A stretch of 64,000 nt of DNA from Amycolatopsis sp. NBC_00345 (lineage in GTDB: Bacteria; Actinomycetota; Actinomycetes; Mycobacteriales; Pseudonocardiaceae). The notes beneath the pieces are model-generated. The model ran no database searches and was not told the DNA's origin. It worked only from the letters and a program-made list of their open reading frames with translations. The stretch covers positions 3,658,001-3,722,000 of the forward strand of contig NZ_CP107995.1 in assembly GCF_036116635.1 (NCBI RefSeq). Direction: 5' to 3'. Position 1 is the first letter of the stretch. Every line of letters begins with the position of its first letter. Positions 43,101 through 49,894 of this stretch are shown piece after piece. The position numbers and the translations under genes are program-made.

Positions 43101-44163
43101 GCGCCTGCTCGGCGCCCGCATCGGCCGGCGCGCCGAGGTCTCGACGGCCGCGCACCTCGACCCGGACCTGCTGACGCTGGGCGAGGAAAGCTTCGTCGCG
43201 GACATGGCCAGCGTCGGCTGCGCGACGTTCGCCAACGGGCGGATGGCGTTCCTGCCGACCGTGGTGGGAAGCCGGGCGTTCATCGGCAACGCCGCGTTCG
43301 TCCCGGCCGGCTCCCGGCTCGGTGACGGCTCCCTCGTCGGCGTCAGCACGGTCCCGCCGCACGACGGGGTGCCGGACGGCACGTCGTGGCTCGGCGCCCC
43401 GGCCATGCACCTGCCGCAGCGCCAGGACAGCGGCTCGTTCCCGGAGGAGCAGACGTTCCGGCCACCGCGCCAGGTCGTGGCGCACCGGCTGGCGATCGAA
43501 TTCTGCCGCGCCACGCTGCCGGCCGCGCTGCTCGGCGTGAGCTTCTACCTGTACCTCCTCACGCTGTCCGGGCTCGCCGAGGGCAACGGCCTGCCCATCC
43601 CGGCGTTCGTCTCGCCGGTCGTCGCGATCGCCGCGAGCCTCGCGGTGATCGGGTTCTGCGCGGCCACGAAGCGGAATCTCGTCGGCAGCTACCGCCCGCG
43701 AGTGGAGCCGCTGTGGAGCAAGTTCGTGCGCCGCGCCGAGCTCGTCACCGGGCTCTACGAGGCCGCCGCGGTGCCCGCCGGGATGGAGATGCTTGTCGGA
43801 ACGCCGTTCCTGCCGCCGCTGCTGCGCTGGTTCGGCGTGTCGGTGGGGCGGCGAACGTGGATCGGCACCACCTACCTGACCGAGTTCGACCTGGTCCGGA
43901 TCGGCGACGACGCCTGTGTCGGCACCGAGTCCTCCCTGCAGACCCACCTCTTCGAGGACCGCGTGATGAAGATGTCCTACGTGATCGTGGAGCCCGGTGC
44001 GACGGTCGGCACCCGCGCGATCGTGCTGTACGACGCTGTGGTCGGCGAGGAGGTTTCGCTGGGTTCGCTGTCGCTGCTGATGAAGGGCGAGCACCTCCCG
44101 CCCGGCACCCGCTGGCACGGTATCCCCGCGCAGGGCCTGAGCACCGTGGGAGCCGCCTCGTGA
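40123..44163 (+). CDS. Pls/PosA-type non-ribosomal peptide synthetase (A-PCP-membrane/hexapeptide domains)
   Basis: About 1346 residues, close to epsilon-poly-L-lysine synthetase Pls (1319). An adenylation domain covers roughly residues 45-540, with A3 YTSGSSGRPKGVE (about 193), A4 SFDFSIEEIW, A5 YGPTEATVTAT (about 327), A8 AEVKIRGHRVDLGEIE and the A10 Lys in SGKVDRP. A carrier domain follows with Ser585 in ELDGHSLLAA. The rest has several membrane helices (FQLVAIYLLLLVITLPVSYV; MIIPGVALVWWALLSYGVLA) interleaved with three left-handed beta-helix hexapeptide segments (ITVGDNAFIGANAVLEPGA; VGSRAFIGNAAFVPAGSRL; VIVEPGATVGTRAIVLYDA). In Pls these C-terminal domains elongate a free chain and no thioesterase is used. 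It probably makes a homo-poly-amino acid or a short condensation product at the membrane. Start uncertain; codons before 40123 look non-coding. Confidence 0.85.
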   Translation: MGFVYQGIAGLGLDPNSELDLPEFVPDTSVIPDFPGDSHRRRLHHVFETTADRVPESTAVDCEGVTLTYAELDARANRLAHHLRGRLGTGARIAILVRRSLDTYVSLLAAGKAGGTFVPIDPASPPDRIAYITEDAGVDLLLTTADLAADSVRAAEVGCAVLELDTAAAVLGAAPAHRPERDEADDPVAYVIYTSGSSGRPKGVEVGQSSITNFLDVVPRIYDVRETDRVYQGMTISFDFSIEEIWPTWSVGATLVAGPNDSRRLGGELADFLEHARVTMLYCVPTLLATIPRELPLLRGILVGGEACPGQLVDRWSRPGRRILNTYGPTEATVTATWCELLPGRPVTIGKPLPTYAVVLLDEDRRPVPDGEVGEICLGGPGVARGYVGRPELTADRFIEHALAPAGGRLYRTGDLGRWTADGEIEYLGRSDAEVKIRGHRVDLGEIESVLMEDPDITEAVAAMKPVTEDGEPELVAYVVCGNGNRGDELVRRLHAAARDRLPGYMVPGYVDFLGSLPVMPSGKVDRPRLPAPTGRRLALTSGPVVPPANELETQVRAVWAQVFGIEEDSLSVEADFFDELDGHSLLAARVVSALRQQPAGANTAVRDLYSHPTVRGMAALLADTGRATAEVPERPAAIRHRGRRIAGAGAFQLVAIYLLLLVITLPVSYVYTQNDGDVSVAVLVQLLIAILISYLGVRWLVPLLLARPLAAGIRPGRYRLWGPTYLRLWLLDLILAIGPMPVVSGSPLMPAYLRLLGARVGGRSTIATSSITMPQLVRIGRNASIGYGVVLRPWRVADGWVTVAPITVGDNAFIGANAVLEPGATLEAGAALGEQSVLGEGGTIHAGQRWSGSPAAPAPKLEQAAETMLAAESRMRGWRVDHYFAAFAGLLGLEVGAIAMIIPGVALVWWALLSYGVLAGIVATLAAGPVFVVTVCVVVAVGKRLVLARVPVGVHPVRTWLGVRKWISDKLLEFSLQFTNSLYATLYTTPWLRLLGARIGRRAEVSTAAHLDPDLLTLGEESFVADMASVGCATFANGRMAFLPTVVGSRAFIGNAAFVPAGSRLGDGSLVGVSTVPPHDGVPDGTSWLGAPAMHLPQRQDSGSFPEEQTFRPPRQVVAHRLAIEFCRATLPAALLGVSFYLYLLTLSGLAEGNGLPIPAFVSPVVAIAASLAVIGFCAATKRNLVGSYRPRVEPLWSKFVRRAELVTGLYEAAAVPAGMEMLVGTPFLPPLLRWFGVSVGRRTWIGTTYLTEFDLVRIGDDACVGTESSLQTHLFEDRVMKMSYVIVEPGATVGTRAIVLYDAVVGEEVSLGSLSLLMKGEHLPPGTRWHGIPAQGLSTVGAAS

Positions 44164-44828
44164 ACCGTCCGCTCGCCCTCGTCTACCGCGGGCCGGCCAC
44201 GATCGAAGGCTGCCCGGAGGCCGTCGCCGGATTCCTCCGGGAAAGCCCGTGGGAATTCGACGTCCGGTACGTCGGGCCGCGTGAGCGGATCCCGTTGGGA
44301 CAGTCCGCTTTGGACACCGCGACGCTGTACGCGCAACCGGGCGGCGGGACGTTGAAGAAGGCGTTCAAGCACCTGCGCAAGCACTCCGACGACGTGCGTT
44401 CCTTCGTCCGAGGGGGTGGGCGGTACCTCGGGTTCTGCCTCGGCGGCTACCTCGCCGGCGCGACGCCCGGATTCGACCTGCTGCCCGGGGACACCGACCA
44501 GTACATCGGCTCCGAGGACGCCGAGCTGGACACCGACGGCAACGCGCTGATCGACGTCCGCTGGCGCGGCCGGCGCCGGACGCTGTTCTTCCAGGACGGC
44601 CCGTACTTCTGGCTGCGCGAGGGCGCCGAGGCGGACGTCGTCGCGACCTATCGCAACGGGCTGATCGCCGCGATGGCCGTGCCGTTCGGTGCCGGCCGGG
44701 TCGGCGTCGCGGGCCCGCATCCGGAGGCCACTGAGGACTGGTTCACCGACGCCGGTCTCAAAGTGCCCGCGCCCGGACGGGCCGCGGCGCACGAGCTGGT
44801 CGACGCCGTGATGGCGAGCGGCCGGTGA
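44160..44828 (+). CDS. BPL_N-domain (class I glutamine-amidotransferase-like) protein, cytoplasmic copy
   Basis: 222 residues of the biotin-protein-ligase N-terminal fold. LALVYRGPATIEGCPEAVAG begins the fold, TLYAQPGGGT is the oxyanion loop, and RYLGFCLGGYLAGATPG holds the presumed nucleophile Cys93. LPGDTDQYIGSE and GRVGVAGPHPEATEDWF follow. No biotin ligase catalytic domain is present. GTG 44160 overlaps the NRPS stop (GTGA). It is clearly paralogous to the protein at 46045 but has no signal peptide. A GATase1-like fold with an intact Cys suggests hydrolase or amidase chemistry, possibly on the NRPS product; this is inference. Confidence 0.85.
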   Translation: MNRPLALVYRGPATIEGCPEAVAGFLRESPWEFDVRYVGPRERIPLGQSALDTATLYAQPGGGTLKKAFKHLRKHSDDVRSFVRGGGRYLGFCLGGYLAGATPGFDLLPGDTDQYIGSEDAELDTDGNALIDVRWRGRRRTLFFQDGPYFWLREGAEADVVATYRNGLIAAMAVPFGAGRVGVAGPHPEATEDWFTDAGLKVPAPGRAAAHELVDAVMASGR

Positions 44829-46045
44829 AGACACGGCTCGCCGGGGTCGACGCCACCCGAGGGGTCGCCCTGCTCGGCATGATGGCGGTGCATTCGCTGT
44901 ACGAGTCCGACGCCCAGGGTCACCCGACCTGGTCGTTCGCCGTCTTCGGCGGCCGCGCGGCGGCGACGTTCGCGGTACTGGCCGGGGTCGGCATCGCGTT
45001 CATGACCGGCCGCCGCCGGGTGCGCGCCGCCGACGGGCTGCCGACCGTCGCCGCGCTGGCCGCCCGCGCGCTGGCGATCCTCGCGATCGGGCTCGCGCTG
45101 GGCTACACCGACGCCTCGCTGGGCGCGGTGATCCTGCCGTACTACGCGGTGATGTTCCTGCTGGCGATCCCGGTGGTGTTCCTGCCGACCTGGGCGGTCG
45201 CGGTGACCGGCGCCATCGTCGCCGTCGGGGCGCCGGTGCTCAGCCACTTCGCGCTCGCGCGGCTGCCGCAGGCCACGCTGCTGAACCCGACGCTCGGCTA
45301 TCTGCTGCAGCATCCGCTGAGCCTGCTTTCCGAACTGTCCATCACCGGCGAATACCCCGCGCTGCCGTGGATGGCCTACCTGTGCGCCGGCATCCTCCTC
45401 GGCCGGCTGACGCTCTCCCGGGTCAAGGTGGCGACCTGGCTGCTGGCCGGCGGGACCGCGCTCGCGGTCGCCGCGACCACCGTGTCCTGGTTGCTGCTCA
45501 ACCATTACGGCGGGCTCACGCAGATCCTGGCGACCATCCCGCAGAGCACCCTGACCGCGCCGGAGACGCAGGAGATGCTGGCCCTCGGCGGCGACGGGAC
45601 CGTCCCCACGGTCACCTGGTGGTGGCTGGCCGTCGACGCGCCGCACACCAGCACCACTCCGGACCTGCTGGGCACCATCGGCGCCGCCGTCGCGCTGCTC
45701 GGGCTGATGCTGCTGGCCGGGCACGTCACCGCGAAGTGGCCGCGGCGGATCATCGCCGTCTTCCAGAAACCCCTTGCCGCGGCGGGCGGTATGACGCTCA
45801 CGCTCTACACCGCGCACATCATGTTCCTCAACTCCGACTACGACGTCTACAGCGCGGGCACCGGGTACCTGGTGCAGGTCGCCGCGGTGCTGCTGATCGG
45901 GCTGAGCTGGCGGGCCACCGCCGGCCGCGGGCCGCTCGAAGCGCTGGTCGCCACCCTGTCGTCGTGGGCGCGGCGGTGGGCCGAGAGCGGGTGGCGGCTG
46001 CCGCGGCTTCGGCTGCGGCGGGAACCGGCCGGGGAAGGAGCCTGA
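44825..46045 (+). CDS. Multipass membrane acyltransferase-like protein (DUF418 / HGSNAT-like)
   Basis: 406 residues with about ten membrane helices. It begins RLAGVDATRGVALLGMMAVH, the DxxRG-x-A-L-x-G motif of the DUF418/heparan-alpha-glucosaminide N-acetyltransferase group, in which a His in the first helices takes part in acetyl transfer. The C-terminal part has AAGGMTLTLYTAHIMFLNSD, a typical Ser/Thr-Leu-Tyr segment. Such proteins move acyl groups from cytoplasmic acyl-CoA to substrates on the outside. GTG 44825 overlaps the previous stop, and its own stop overlaps the next ATG (TGATG). Context suggests N-acylation of an amine-rich polymer, as inference. Confidence 0.82.
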   Translation: MKTRLAGVDATRGVALLGMMAVHSLYESDAQGHPTWSFAVFGGRAAATFAVLAGVGIAFMTGRRRVRAADGLPTVAALAARALAILAIGLALGYTDASLGAVILPYYAVMFLLAIPVVFLPTWAVAVTGAIVAVGAPVLSHFALARLPQATLLNPTLGYLLQHPLSLLSELSITGEYPALPWMAYLCAGILLGRLTLSRVKVATWLLAGGTALAVAATTVSWLLLNHYGGLTQILATIPQSTLTAPETQEMLALGGDGTVPTVTWWWLAVDAPHTSTTPDLLGTIGAAVALLGLMLLAGHVTAKWPRRIIAVFQKPLAAAGGMTLTLYTAHIMFLNSDYDVYSAGTGYLVQVAAVLLIGLSWRATAGRGPLEALVATLSSWARRWAESGWRLPRLRLRREPAGEGA

Positions 46046-46788
46046 TGGACCGGAGGCGGTTCCTCCTCGGCGCCGGGATCCTGACCGGCGCGGCCGGCCT
46101 GACCGCGATCGGGATCGCGGTGTTCGAGCCCGATTCGCGGCCGCTCGCGCTGGTCTACCGAGGCCCGGCGTCGACGGAAGGCTGCCCCGAAGCGGTCGCC
46201 GCCCTGCTCGGCTCCCAGTACCACGTCGCCTACACCGGTCCCGACGAGGAATACCCGCTCACCGCGCAATCCCTGGCGAAAGCCACCCTCTACGCGCAAC
46301 CGGGCGGAGGCAGCCTCGGCCCCGCGTGGCGGAAAATGCGCGACCACGCCGACGACATCCGCGCGTACGTCCGAGGCGGCGGAAACTACCTCGGGTTCTG
46401 CCTAGGCGGATACCTCGCCGGCGCGTCCCCCGGCTTCGCCCTCCTGCCCGGCGACACCGACCAGTACGTCGGCTCGCAAGGCGCGCACCTGCGCTCGACC
46501 AGCGACACCGTCCTGACGGTGACCTGGCGCGGCGTCCGGCAGGAGCTGTACTTCCAGGACGGCCCGGTGTTCACCCTGAACACCGGCGCCCCGGCCACCA
46601 TCCTCGCGACCTACCCGACCGGCGCCATCGCCGCCGCAGTCACCCCCTACGGCAAAGGCAAAGTCGGCGTCGTCGGCCCCCACCCGGAAGCCGACCAGAC
46701 CTGGTTCCACGACGCCCACCTCGACAGCACCAACGCCCTGCACCCGGAACTGGGCCACGACCTCATCACCACCACGGTCGCCCGCTGA
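46045..46788 (+). CDS. BPL_N-domain protein with twin-arginine-like signal, exported copy
   Basis: 247 residues. The N-terminus MDRRRFLLGAGILTGAAGLT looks like a Tat signal (RRRF followed by a hydrophobic helix), so the domain should act outside the membrane as anchored or released. From residue 33 it repeats the BPL_N fold: LALVYRGPASTEGCPEAVAA, TLYAQPGGGS and YLGFCLGGYLAGASPG with Cys119. By eye it is about half identical to the protein at 44160 over the whole fold. It is the last gene of the four-gene operon. A strong hairpin lies 32 nt after the stop. Confidence 0.85.
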   Translation: MDRRRFLLGAGILTGAAGLTAIGIAVFEPDSRPLALVYRGPASTEGCPEAVAALLGSQYHVAYTGPDEEYPLTAQSLAKATLYAQPGGGSLGPAWRKMRDHADDIRAYVRGGGNYLGFCLGGYLAGASPGFALLPGDTDQYVGSQGAHLRSTSDTVLTVTWRGVRQELYFQDGPVFTLNTGAPATILATYPTGAIAAAVTPYGKGKVGVVGPHPEADQTWFHDAHLDSTNALHPELGHDLITTTVAR

Positions 46789-46819
46789 AAGGCAATCAGG
46801 CAGTTCCTCCGACGGGCGA

Positions 46820-46851
46820 ACGGCCCCGACCGTGATTTCGATCGGGGCCGT
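46820..46851. terminator. Bidirectional terminator hairpin after the NRPS operon
   Basis: Ten-base perfect arms ACGGCCCCGA (46820-46829) and TCGGGGCCGT (46842-46851) with a 12-nt loop lie between the convergent stops of the exported BPL_N gene and the 43-codon gene. Confidence 0.8.
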
Positions 46852-46862
46852 ACCGATTATCC

Positions 46863-46994
46863 CTACAGCGGCAGGACCACACCGCCGGTCAGCGAGGCCA
46901 GGACGGCATTGGTCGCGCCGGCGATTCCGTGGACGGTACCGATGACGATGCCGGTGATGGAATCAATGAGGCCGCCGAAGATGACGATTCCCAT
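46863..46994 (-). CDS. 43-residue hydrophobic peptide gene
   Basis: A short gene encoding a peptide with sequence segments MGIVIFGGLIDSITGIVIGT, VHGIAGATNAVLASL and TGGVVLPL. It is rich in Gly, Ile, Val and Ala, has a single Asp and a single His and no Lys, Arg or Cys. AAAGGA lies 8 nt before ATG 46994, a proper ribosome binding site, and the codons (ATT, ATC, GGA) are AT-richer than neighbouring genes. The pattern fits a membrane-active peptide, a small membrane protein or a short secreted hydrophobic peptide. I know no named family for it. Its upstream DNA is AT-rich. Confidence 0.6.
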   Translation of the reverse strand: MGIVIFGGLIDSITGIVIGTVHGIAGATNAVLASLTGGVVLPL

Positions 46995-47601
46995 AATCGA
47001 ATTCCTTTCATCAAACGCAAGGTAGTTCCGACCCTCGGGTGAAGACTGGCTTTTGGCGCGGCGTACTGGCAGAAAAAGCACCCAAGCCTTGGCCGTGGTG
47101 CCGCCGACACGATCCACCTCGCCGTCGGCGAGAGCGTTTTCACTCCAGGCCAACGGAATGACGGCGTCCACTCGAAGGGGTGAACGTCGCGCCGCTCGAA
47201 CAAAATCGGCTCGTGCTCTCTTTTCGCAATCTTCGCGAAGTGCCACGCCACCGAAGTCCGGGGTAACAAATCACAGCCTACTACCCCGACCGGTTTGACG
47301 GGTAGCACAACCCCCAAATGGCCCAATTTCGCTTAGGCACTTCGGGTCCATCCGCCGACCTGCACAGAGGACAGCTACGGCGGTCCACACAAAACCGCAG
47401 ACTCGGGATTACCACAATTAATCCTCCGGGCCCGTCGTCTCGGCCACGGTCAGCAGACCTTTCAGCGCAATGCCCCCATTCCGGCACCGCATTCCGCGCC
47501 AAGCCGCAAACCCGGCCTGCCCTACGGCGCAGCGCGAGCCGATCCGCCGACGTCGCCTGGCAGGTCTTCGTCGGCGACCTCGCCCAGCCCCTTGCCGAAC
47601 C
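46995..47601. other. Gene-poor, AT-richer region
   Basis: About 600 bases between the 43-codon gene and the DUF2975 operators, without a supported gene. The part next to the small gene (46995-47340) is AT-rich for this genome and probably carries its promoter. No hairpin or repeat stood out. Confidence 0.35.
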
Positions 47602-47639
47602 TATCGAAATTCGATAGATTCCCATCGTAACTCGATGGG
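47602..47639. promoter_or_regulatory. Twin palindromic operators upstream of the DUF2975-XRE pair
   Basis: Palindrome 1 is TATCGAAATTCGATA (47602-47616) and palindrome 2 is CCCATCGTAACTCGATGGG (47621-47639). Both share the core ATCGnnnnnCGAT. Their centres are 21 bp apart, two helical turns, and the second overlaps the ribosome binding site of the DUF2975 gene. They are probably bound by the XRE protein encoded downstream. Confidence 0.7.
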
Positions 47640-47649
47640 AGGCCGGACC

Positions 47650-48135
47650 ATGGGAAAGCTGACAGTGCACGCGCTGCGGGCCGTGCTCGTGCTGGTGCTC
47701 GCCGGCACCGTGTTCGTGCAGGCGATGATGGTGCTGGCGATGATCACCAAAACGGAGGACGGGTCGCTCCCGCTGACCCCGCTGCGCGTGATCGCGATCC
47801 TGGGCATGGTGTCGGCGCAGTTCGCCCTGGTCTGCGTGTGGCGGCTGGTGACGATGGTGCGACGCGGCACCGTGTTCTCGCCCGTCGCCTTCCGGTATGT
47901 GGACATCATCATCGGCGCGATCGTGGCCGCCGCCCTCCTGTGGTTCGCGGTCACGATCATCAACGCGCCGGGCCAGCGCGACGACCCGGGCGTCTCCCTC
48001 ATCATGGGCGGCATCGGCGTGGCCATGCTGGGGGTCGCGCTCATCGTGCTGGTGCTGCGGATGCTGCTCGCCCAGGCCGTCGCGCGCGACGGCGAAGCGA
48101 CCAAGATGCAGGCCGAGCTGGACGAGGTCATCTGA
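47650..48135 (+). CDS. DUF2975 multipass membrane protein
   Basis: 161 residues with four membrane helices. HALRAVLVLVLAGTVFVQAM comes first, then VIAILGMVSAQFALVCVWRL. RRGTVFSPVAFRYVDIIIGA is the DUF2975 signature, and GIGVAMLGVALIVLVLRMLL is last. Such proteins are nearly always followed by a small YozG-type XRE repressor, as here, with TGATG overlap. Function unknown. GGGAGG lies upstream of ATG 47650, within an operator. Confidence 0.88.
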   Translation: MGKLTVHALRAVLVLVLAGTVFVQAMMVLAMITKTEDGSLPLTPLRVIAILGMVSAQFALVCVWRLVTMVRRGTVFSPVAFRYVDIIIGAIVAAALLWFAVTIINAPGQRDDPGVSLIMGGIGVAMLGVALIVLVLRMLLAQAVARDGEATKMQAELDEVI

Positions 48136-48356
48136 TGCCGATCACCGTCGACATCGACGTGATGCTGGCCAAGCGGAAGATGTCCGTGGGCGAGCTCGCG
48201 GACCGCGTGGGGATCACGCCCGCCAACCTGGCGGTACTCAAGAACGGCCGCGCCAAGGCAGTGCGTTTCACAACCCTCGCCGCCCTCTGCGAAGTACTCG
48301 AATGCCAGCCGGGCGACCTGCTCCGCTGGGAGACCGAGAACGGCGCAGGCGGATGA
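48135..48356 (+). CDS. YozG-type small XRE-family regulator
   Basis: 73 residues, almost entirely one helix-turn-helix: LAKRKMSVGELADRVGITPA with NLAVLKNGRAKAVRFTTLAA, ending LECQPGDLLRWE. This matches YozG/YobB-like Cro/C1 proteins partnered with DUF2975. Its ATG overlaps the DUF2975 stop, so the two are made together. It should bind the paired ATCG-N5-CGAT operators at 47602-47639. Confidence 0.9.
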   Translation: MPITVDIDVMLAKRKMSVGELADRVGITPANLAVLKNGRAKAVRFTTLAALCEVLECQPGDLLRWETENGAGG

Positions 48357-48377
48357 CGCTCGGGCAAGAACCCGGTC

Positions 48378-48535
48378 TCACGGGCGGGTCAGCTGGTTGG
48401 CCAGTCCGTCGACGATGAGCTGAAGCCCGCGGCCCCGTTCCTGCCGGTCTCGCTGGCCGAGGAGTTCCGGTTCGGGAGCTGGACGGCGAAGCCGACCACG
48501 TAATGCCCGACGGCGGTGTACATCCTGCTCGCCGG
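48378..48535 (-). pseudogene. TetR-family regulator remnant (C-terminal part)
   Basis: The minus strand encodes AVGHYVVGFAVQ, a typical TetR C-terminal helix, then after a frame change GLQLIVDGLANQLTRP and a stop at 48378-48380. The DNA-binding half is missing. It lies next to an eroded ABC-2 permease on the opposite strand, the common TetR/exporter arrangement. Confidence 0.55.
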
Positions 48536-48553
48536 CGGGTTTTCCGCCGAGGT

Positions 48554-48873
48554 GGCCGCCAGGCGAGGGACGTGGCGGGGCACGTCGTCGGTGGCATCGT
48601 CCGAACCGTGCTCGCGGCCGTCCTGCTCACCCTGGTCGCGCTGCTCGTCGGATTCCGCCCAGCGGCAACGCGCTCGCGTGGCTCGCCGCGGCCGGGATCA
48701 TCCTCTCCAGCGCGTTCGTGCCCACCGAGTCCATGGGCGCCGACAGCGTCCGGGCGCTCCTCACCGGCACCCCGGTCGGCAACAACGTGATCTTCGCGCT
48801 CGCCTGGTGCGCGGCCATCGCCGTCGGCGGCTACGTGTGGGGACTGCGCTCCTTCCGCGCCAGCAGCGCATAA
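48554..48873 (+). pseudogene. ABC-2 type (DrrB-like) transporter permease remnant
   Basis: The plus strand reads AGHVVGGIVRTVLAAVLLTL then VALLVGFRP in one frame. NALAWLAAAGIILSSAFVPT follows in pieces, then LLTGTPVGNNVIFALAWCAA and VGGYVWGLRSF to TAA at 48871-48873. These are ordered fragments of an ABC-2 permease. The N-terminal half and the segment between FVPTESM and ALLTGTP are deleted, and frames shift. The exporter is inactive. Confidence 0.65.
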
Positions 48874-48917
48874 CCTCACTCGTCACGGTCGCCCAGACTA
48901 GCCTCATCCGCCGTCCG

Positions 48918-49889
48918 TCAGGTCCCCACGTCGTCGCCCGCCGGGGTGTCCGCGGGCCCGCCCGGGCGGGCCCAGGTGATCGGCGCCAGGTACAGGCCGC
49001 CCTGGCCCCAGCCGGCGTGCGAGGCGTACCAGCCGGTGTGGTCCCGCACGACTTCCGCCGCGTGTGCCGGGAAATGCGTCACCAGGTCGGCGTTGTCGAA
49101 GTGGAACGGGCTGTCGCTGCGGTGGACGTCGGTGCCCGCGTAGCCCAGGCGGGGTCCGGTGAACAGGTACCAGTACCGGCCGTGCCGCAGCACGAACGGG
49201 GATTCGGTGGGGCCGCCCCAGGTTCCCGACTCCGGCGAGACGTAGGCGATGTCGCGGTCGCTCCAGTGCCGGAGATCGTGGCTCGTGCGGTAGAGCACCA
49301 CGTGGTTCCCGCCGGACGGCTCGGTGTTGCCGGTGTAGAACAGCACCCAGCGCCCGTCGATCCGGATGACATAAGGATCCCGCGCGTCGTAGCCGTCGTG
49401 GAAAAGGGTGCCGCCCGGGTCCCGCGTCCAGTGGAACAGGTCCTTCGAAGTCGCCAGGTTGATCGCGGACACGGCGCTTTCGGCCCCGCCACCGCAGTAG
49501 AACATGTGGTACGTCGCCCCGACGCGGATCACGTGCGGGGCCCACAGATGGGTTTCCCCGTAGGCCGGGTCCACGGTGAGCGCGAACGGCTGCTTCGTCC
49601 ACGGCCCGTGCAGGTCCGGCGCGGTGGCGTGCGCGAAGCTGATTTCGTTGTCCGGATCGGCCGGCTCGGCGTGCGTGATGCCGAAAACATGCCAGGTGCC
49701 GTCGAGATCCCGGATGAACGTGTGGTCGTTGAGGTACCACGGCCCGCTTTCCCCGACGCTCGGATCGTAGATCTTCGCGAACGTCCCCACCGTCAAGTCC
49801 GCCTCCGCCGCGGAGCCGGTTCCGGCTAGGCCGAGCGTGACACCCAGAGCCAGGCAACCCGCCAAAGCCGTGCGTCTGTTGACTTCCAT
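48918..49889 (-). CDS. Secreted glycoside hydrolase, GH43/GH32/68-like beta-propeller
   Basis: 323 residues. The signal peptide (NRRTALAGCLALGVTLGLAG, cleaved near AEA) carries a twin Arg. The mature protein shows propeller blades: YLNDHTFIRDLDGTWHVFGI (first Asp region), HLWAPHVIRVGATYHMFYCG, YDARDPYVIRIDGRWVLFYT (second Asp, the RDP motif) and GPTESPFVLRHGRYWYLFTG (Glu-Ser-Pro, acid/base Glu). This is the five-bladed GH-F/GH-J fold acting on arabinan or fructan. It follows the GH172 gene by 5 nt, so the two form an operon for one polysaccharide. Confidence 0.8.
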   Translation of the reverse strand: MEVNRRTALAGCLALGVTLGLAGTGSAAEADLTVGTFAKIYDPSVGESGPWYLNDHTFIRDLDGTWHVFGITHAEPADPDNEISFAHATAPDLHGPWTKQPFALTVDPAYGETHLWAPHVIRVGATYHMFYCGGGAESAVSAINLATSKDLFHWTRDPGGTLFHDGYDARDPYVIRIDGRWVLFYTGNTEPSGGNHVVLYRTSHDLRHWSDRDIAYVSPESGTWGGPTESPFVLRHGRYWYLFTGPRLGYAGTDVHRSDSPFHFDNADLVTHFPAHAAEVVRDHTGWYASHAGWGQGGLYLAPITWARPGGPADTPAGDDVGT

Positions 49890-49894
49890 CGGGT

